Under the pieces are notes generated by a model that saw only the letters and a program-made list of their open reading frames with translations, did not search any database and was not told the DNA's origin. The position numbers and the translations under genes were made by a program. DNA of 49,099 bases from GCA-2737125 sp044336815 (GTDB lineage: Bacteria; Actinomycetota; Actinomycetes; S36-B12), in NCBI GenBank assembly GCA_044336815.1, contig JBIIOU010000002.1, positions 1 through 49,099 on the forward strand. Reading direction: 5' to 3'. This document shows positions 48,672 through 49,099 of this stretch, one piece after another (within the stretch, counting starts at the first letter, position 1; every line of letters begins with the position of its first letter).

Positions 48672-49099
48672 TTAGGCCCCGGCGGCTGCCCTTATTAGTC
48701 GATCGATGACCGCAACTCCTACCCCGGTCGCTGCCGGTGGCACCGCGAGCACGGCCTCGAGTTTCAGGGCATCAGCTTCACGAAGTGCGGCATACAGCGC
48801 ACGGGCGTACTCCTCGGTATTTCGGGGTACCGCGAGGCGCACGAGCCCACTAGGGGTAGAGACCTCGGCAAGGGCGAGTAGTCCGATGACTCCTTGGGCC
48901 GCGCCCTCGATTTCGAAGGCGATGTCAGCTTCGGCAATTAGTTGCACGGTGGCATTGGGTGAATAGTGCGATTTAAGGGTGCCCGAGGCGCGAACGGTTG
49001 AATCGTGCGTGACCTTAAGGCCGGTAGCCGATTCCACGTCTTCGATCGTTATGGCACCGGGGCGGAGCATCTTCGGATTAGGGCCGGTGCAATCGATGA
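48672..49099 (-). CDS. Sua5/YwlC-type threonylcarbamoyladenylate synthase, C-terminal part (cut by window end)
   Basis: The leftward frame is open to the window edge. It begins IDCTGPNPKMLRPGAIT, the end of the YrdC catalytic domain, followed by the Sua5-specific C-terminal domain: GTLKSHYSPNATVQLIA, then VRLAVPRNTEEYARALYAAL and GVGVAVIDRLIRAA. The enzyme makes threonylcarbamoyl-AMP for t6A modification of tRNAs reading ANN codons. Presence of the SHYSP linker and C-terminal domain distinguishes Sua5 from short TsaC. The start lies beyond the window. Confidence 0.9.
   Translation of the reverse strand, partial: IDCTGPNPKMLRPGAITIEDVESATGLKVTHDSTVRASGTLKSHYSPNATVQLIAEADIAFEIEGAAQGVIGLLALAEVSTPSGLVRLAVPRNTEEYARALYAALREADALKLEAVLAVPPAATGVGVAVIDRLIRAAAGA

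Overview
The window comes from the chromosome of a flagellated, nitrate-respiring member of the Actinomycetota. The lineage call rests on several points. The purine block carries an SCP-like gene between purL and purF. purM is followed by a convergent DUF3073 gene and then a 68-residue BldC. A polyphosphate glucokinase is present. Many genes start with GTG or TTG, and several promoters sit almost on top of the start codon. The genus cannot be named from this sequence alone.

Layout. 1-18928 (+): one long flagellar locus, fliG(3' end)-fliH-I-J-K-flgD-flgE, a strong hairpin, then flbD-motA-motB-fliL-M-N-O-P-Q-R-flhB-flhA-an FlhF-like gene-a small membrane protein. It encodes the export ATPase and its regulators, the export gate, the C-ring, the stator, the hook and the hook-length ruler. 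Flagellin, filament caps and chemotaxis genes are outside the window. 19020-25254 (+): purine synthesis, purS-purQ-purL-SCP-like-purF-purM. 25265-26014: DUF3073 (-) and bldC (+), with a terminator-like hairpin between them. 26095-33439 (-): an operon led by a predicted Fe-S winged-helix regulator followed by narG-narH-narJ-narI. 33517-36203 (+): two divergently transcribed NarK-type transporters. 36304-39970 (+): a three-gene envelope module (56-residue membrane protein, kinase-like/methyltransferase fusion, membrane sulfatase-fold enzyme), then ppgK and a lipoprotein. 41719-46100: a segment bounded by a 44-bp direct repeat that is the 3' part of tRNA-Phe. The intact tRNA is at the right end. 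Cargo is a ClC-type channel, a secreted beta-propeller/FGE-like protein and a nonsense-mutated VOC gene, with no integrase. 46161-46320 (-): tRNA-Asp and tRNA-Glu. 46456-49099: a small zinc protease, an SDR dehydrogenase, a decayed XRE/nucleotidyltransferase pair and the C-terminal part of a Sua5-type enzyme.

How the genes fit together. The flagellar genes build one machine and are mostly translationally coupled by ATGA/GTGA overlaps. Four of them carry in-frame tandem repeats. The nar genes form a complete membrane nitrate reductase with uptake and nitrite-export transporters, arranged around a shared 77-bp divergent promoter region with a perfect palindrome.

The observations most worth follow-up are: the tRNA-Phe-bounded 4.3-kb island; the FlhF homologue that has lost its P-loop; the cysteine-bearing regulator co-transcribed with narGHJI; the kinase-like/methyltransferase/sulfatase envelope module with its tiny partner gene; and the partly deleted nucleotidyltransferase beside an intact XRE regulator with a clear operator palindrome.
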